Below, piece after piece: positions 14,909-17,043 of a stretch of DNA of 17,043 bases. A program made the position numbers and the translations under genes. Position 1 is the stretch's first letter. Every line of letters begins with the position of its first letter. Source of the stretch: JBGTBQ01 sp041749275. GTDB taxonomy: Bacteria; Acidobacteriota; Blastocatellia; Pyrinomonadales; Pyrinomonadaceae. The notes under the pieces are model-generated. The model was not told where the DNA came from. It searched no databases and was given only the letters and a program-made list of their open reading frames with translations. The DNA lies in contig JBGTBQ010000258.1 in the NCBI GenBank assembly GCA_041749275.1, positions 1 to 17,043 of the forward strand, written 5' to 3'.

Positions 14909-16555
14909 GTGAGAAGGGCGATGAAGGGTGAGGGGTCAATGAAGGGTACTGACTGGCCGCGACCGCGGCTGCTGCTGCTGATCTGCGCGCACGTCCTCGC
15001 CCTGCTGGCCTACCCCTTCGCCGTAGGGATGCTGATCAACAGCCTCGTCGGCGCAGACCTGCGCGGCTTCGGGCGCTGGGCGGGCGTCCTCATCTGCCTG
15101 CCGATAGCGGAGGCGCTGCTCTACACCGGGCGCGAGGCCGACATGGACACTTGGGCCGAGAAGGTCGGGACCGACCTCCGCACGCGGCTGCTCCGCCACA
15201 CGCTCAACCTGCCCCTAACCTACTTCCACGCGGCGAAGAGCGGCCAGCTCGTTACGCGCCTCACGGACAACGTGCGCGAGTTCGCCGACGGCAGGGTGCT
15301 GTTCGCCGACGGGATCAAGCACGCCCTCACCATCGCCTTCGCGCTCGGCCTGCTCACGACCGGCCACGGGCTGCTGCTGGCGTTGGTGATCGCGGTGGGC
15401 TGCGCCTACGCCGTTAACGCCGCGCTGCTCCTGCCCGCGCTGCGTCGTCACTCGGCGCGGAACCTCCTCGCCCTCGAAAACCTCAACGAGCATCTGCGCG
15501 AGCGCCTGCACATCCTGCCGTTCACGCGCTTCATGGGGAGCGCGCGCTGGGAGGCGGAGCAGTTCCGACGCCTTTCCGAGACCGAGGTGCGGGCGGCGCA
15601 GAGCCGCGAGGCGCTCGTCAAGGCGCTCATCGGCTCGGCCTCCGCCGTGTTGCAGGCGCTCAGCGTCGGCGGCCTCTACGCCGTCGGCGGGTATCTGCTC
15701 TATCGCCGCGCCATCTCGCTCGGCGAGCTGCTGATGGCTGCGGGCTACGCGGCGCGCGTCTCGTTCGCGTCGCAGCAGCTCGTCGAGACCGCGAAGAAGT
15801 ACCAGGCGGCCTCCGTGGCCGGCAGCAACGCGCGAGAAATCTTTAAGGCTGAGCCGGAGCATTGGCCGGGGCGAAGGACGCCCCCGGATGTCGTCCGTTC
15901 GGTCGAGTGGCGCGGCGTCAGCTTCCGCTATCCGGGGCGCGAGTGGGTGCTGAAAGATTTCTCGCTGCGGATGGAGGTAGGGGAGTTGACGGCGCTCGTC
16001 GGCCCGAGCGGCAGCGGTAAGAGCACGGCCTTAGACATCCTCGCGGGGCTGCTTCAGCCCGAAGAGGGCGCGGTCATCATCAACGACGCCATCGACCTCA
16101 GAGAGTTGGACATCGGAGCTTGGCGCGCGCGTGTGGCCTACGGCACGCAGTTCCAGTTCTTCTTCGCGGGCAACCTGCGCCAGAACCTCGCCTACCCTTC
16201 ACAGGACGGGCAGGAGCAACAGCTAACCGAACTCGCCGGCCAGCTCGGTCTCCACCGTGAGATTGTGAGCCGTCCCGGCGGGTACGACGCCATACAGCAG
16301 ATTCAGAAAACCTTCTCGGGTGGCCAGCGGCAGCGGCTCGGGCTGATTCGCGCGCTGCTCAAACCAGCCCCGGCGTTGCTCATCCTCGACGAGCCCACGG
16401 CTGCCCTCGACGCCTCCGCGCAAGCACTCGTCATGAACCTCATCTCGCCGCTGAAACACAAGTGCCCCGTCCTGATTACTACGCACCGGCCTTCGACCAT
16501 GGCGTATGCAGACAAGGTGGCCCGCGTGGAGGGTGGCCGCGCCGTGCCGCGTTGA
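14909..16555 (+). CDS. ABC half-transporter (membrane plus ATPase domain), second subunit
   Basis: With the start used here the protein has 548 residues: a membrane domain at about 15-300 (LLLLICAHVLALLAYPFAVG) and an ATPase domain at about 320-546. Motifs are Walker A GPSGSGKST (365-373), a Q-loop in AYGTQFQFFFAGNLRQN, signature FSGGQ (469-473), Walker B LLILDEP (Asp494, Glu495) and H-loop in LITTHRPSTM. The start is uncertain. GTG at 14909 has AAAGGAG (14897-14903) 5 nt upstream and is my choice; GTG 14903, ATG 14921 and ATG 14939 are all in frame and would change only the polar N-terminal tail. It follows the first subunit directly and differs enough in sequence to suggest a heterodimer. 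Both ATPase domains appear catalytically complete, unlike heterodimeric exporters with one degenerate site. Confidence 0.88.
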   Translation: MRRAMKGEGSMKGTDWPRPRLLLLICAHVLALLAYPFAVGMLINSLVGADLRGFGRWAGVLICLPIAEALLYTGREADMDTWAEKVGTDLRTRLLRHTLNLPLTYFHAAKSGQLVTRLTDNVREFADGRVLFADGIKHALTIAFALGLLTTGHGLLLALVIAVGCAYAVNAALLLPALRRHSARNLLALENLNEHLRERLHILPFTRFMGSARWEAEQFRRLSETEVRAAQSREALVKALIGSASAVLQALSVGGLYAVGGYLLYRRAISLGELLMAAGYAARVSFASQQLVETAKKYQAASVAGSNAREIFKAEPEHWPGRRTPPDVVRSVEWRGVSFRYPGREWVLKDFSLRMEVGELTALVGPSGSGKSTALDILAGLLQPEEGAVIINDAIDLRELDIGAWRARVAYGTQFQFFFAGNLRQNLAYPSQDGQEQQLTELAGQLGLHREIVSRPGGYDAIQQIQKTFSGGQRQRLGLIRALLKPAPALLILDEPTAALDASAQALVMNLISPLKHKCPVLITTHRPSTMAYADKVARVEGGRAVPR

Positions 16556-16571
16556 GCCTTGAATCGCAAAT

Positions 16572-17043
16572 CTAAAATCCCTTAGTCCACGAGGGCGAGG
16601 CGGCCTCGGCTGGCGCGAGGGCGGGCGGCGTCAGGTATGCGCGCGGCGCGACGGTCGCCAGTTCCTCGCGCAGCGGCTCCATGATCAACTCGCCCGCGTG
16701 GAAGACGCCGCCGACGTAGCCGACGGCGAAGCGCTCGCGCTGCATCCGCAACTTGCGGATAACGGCCCCGACCGCCTGCGCCAGATCGCGCCCCGCGCCG
16801 TCCACGATCTCGCGCGATACCGAGTCGCGCTGCTTCGCCGCCTCGATGACGAGGCGTCCGAAGCCGGCGATGGGTTGGTTCGTGATGCTCGGCGCGTAGA
16901 TAGCCATGGCGAGGTCTTCCGGGGCGGCGACGTTGAAGAAGTCGCAGGCGGCCTCGACGAGCGGCGTGCGCGGCCCGCGCCCGTCCGTGGCCTTCGCCAC
17001 GGCCTGCAAGGCCCGCCGAGCCATCCACGAGCCGCTCCCCTCG
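16572..17043 (-). CDS. C-terminal part of a BadF/N-acetylglucosamine-kinase-like ATPase, cut by the window edge
   Basis: The visible 156 or so C-terminal residues belong to the ASKHA-fold BadF/BadG/BcrA/BcrD group, which includes N-acetylglucosamine kinase and the MurNAc/GlcNAc kinase MurK. The first residues, EGSGSWMARRALQAV, match the conserved glycine-rich stretch (GSGYWIGRRAL in relatives). YVGGVFHAGELI then fits the second ATP-contacting glycine motif. The apparent ATG at 17024 is an internal methionine: the frame continues open with conserved sequence to 17043. The usual C-terminal PxxGA ending is replaced by LAPAEAASPSWTKGF. It lies convergent with the ABC pair, 16 nt apart. A sugar kinase here fits amino-sugar recycling together with the NamZ-like gene, but the two are 9.5 kb apart. 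Confidence 0.8.
   Translation of the reverse strand, partial: EGSGSWMARRALQAVAKATDGRGPRTPLVEAACDFFNVAAPEDLAMAIYAPSITNQPIAGFGRLVIEAAKQRDSVSREIVDGAGRDLAQAVGAVIRKLRMQRERFAVGYVGGVFHAGELIMEPLREELATVAPRAYLTPPALAPAEAASPSWTKGF

Noticed and set aside
16582..17028. Alternative minus-strand frame at the right edge
   Set aside because: Gly/Arg/Ala-rich low complexity; the overlapping frame carries the BadF-kinase motifs EGSGSW and VGGVFHAGE.

Overview
The window is GC-rich DNA that reads as a chromosomal accessory region of an Acidobacteriota member, possibly Blastocatellia-like. The best pointer is an intact 'acidobacterial duplicated orphan permease' (ADOP) at 9533-12019. High GC, frequent GTG/TTG starts and a BadF-type sugar kinase are compatible but not diagnostic. 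No tRNA, rRNA, CRISPR array, transposase or phage gene was seen. The taxonomic call is inference.

Region 1 (1-5672) is the most interesting part. It looks like a compact peptide-export system: a 50-residue precursor with a textbook double-glycine leader and a core of only 10 residues (285-437), a long perfect hairpin, a minimal HlyD-like adaptor lacking lipoyl and coiled-coil parts (610-1149), a C39-peptidase ABC exporter (1264-3465), and, 3 nt after the exporter stop, a 734-residue protein with a caspase/CHAT-like His...Cys dyad followed by a zinc ribbon and a C-terminal beta-rich region (3468-5672). The exporter should cleave after GG and export the decapeptide. What the protease-like protein does is unknown. 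A divergent gene begins at 49 and runs off the left edge.

Region 2 (5766-9468) holds a NamZ/DUF1343 hexosaminidase-family protein without a visible signal peptide, a 31-bp inverted repeat, a minus-strand radical SAM/SPASM enzyme and a divergently transcribed family-2 glycosyltransferase. The last two are the type of enzymes that tailor exported peptides, but no second precursor lies beside them, so a link to the decapeptide is only a hypothesis.

Region 3 (9533-12939) is transport housekeeping: the ADOP permease and a convergent EamA/DMT exporter. Region 4 (13140-16555) is a two-gene operon of ABC half-transporters, probably a heterodimeric exporter, preceded by a good sigma-70-like promoter. 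The window ends in the C-terminal part of a minus-strand BadF/N-acetylglucosamine-kinase-like gene (16572-17043), which could pair functionally with NamZ in amino-sugar recycling.
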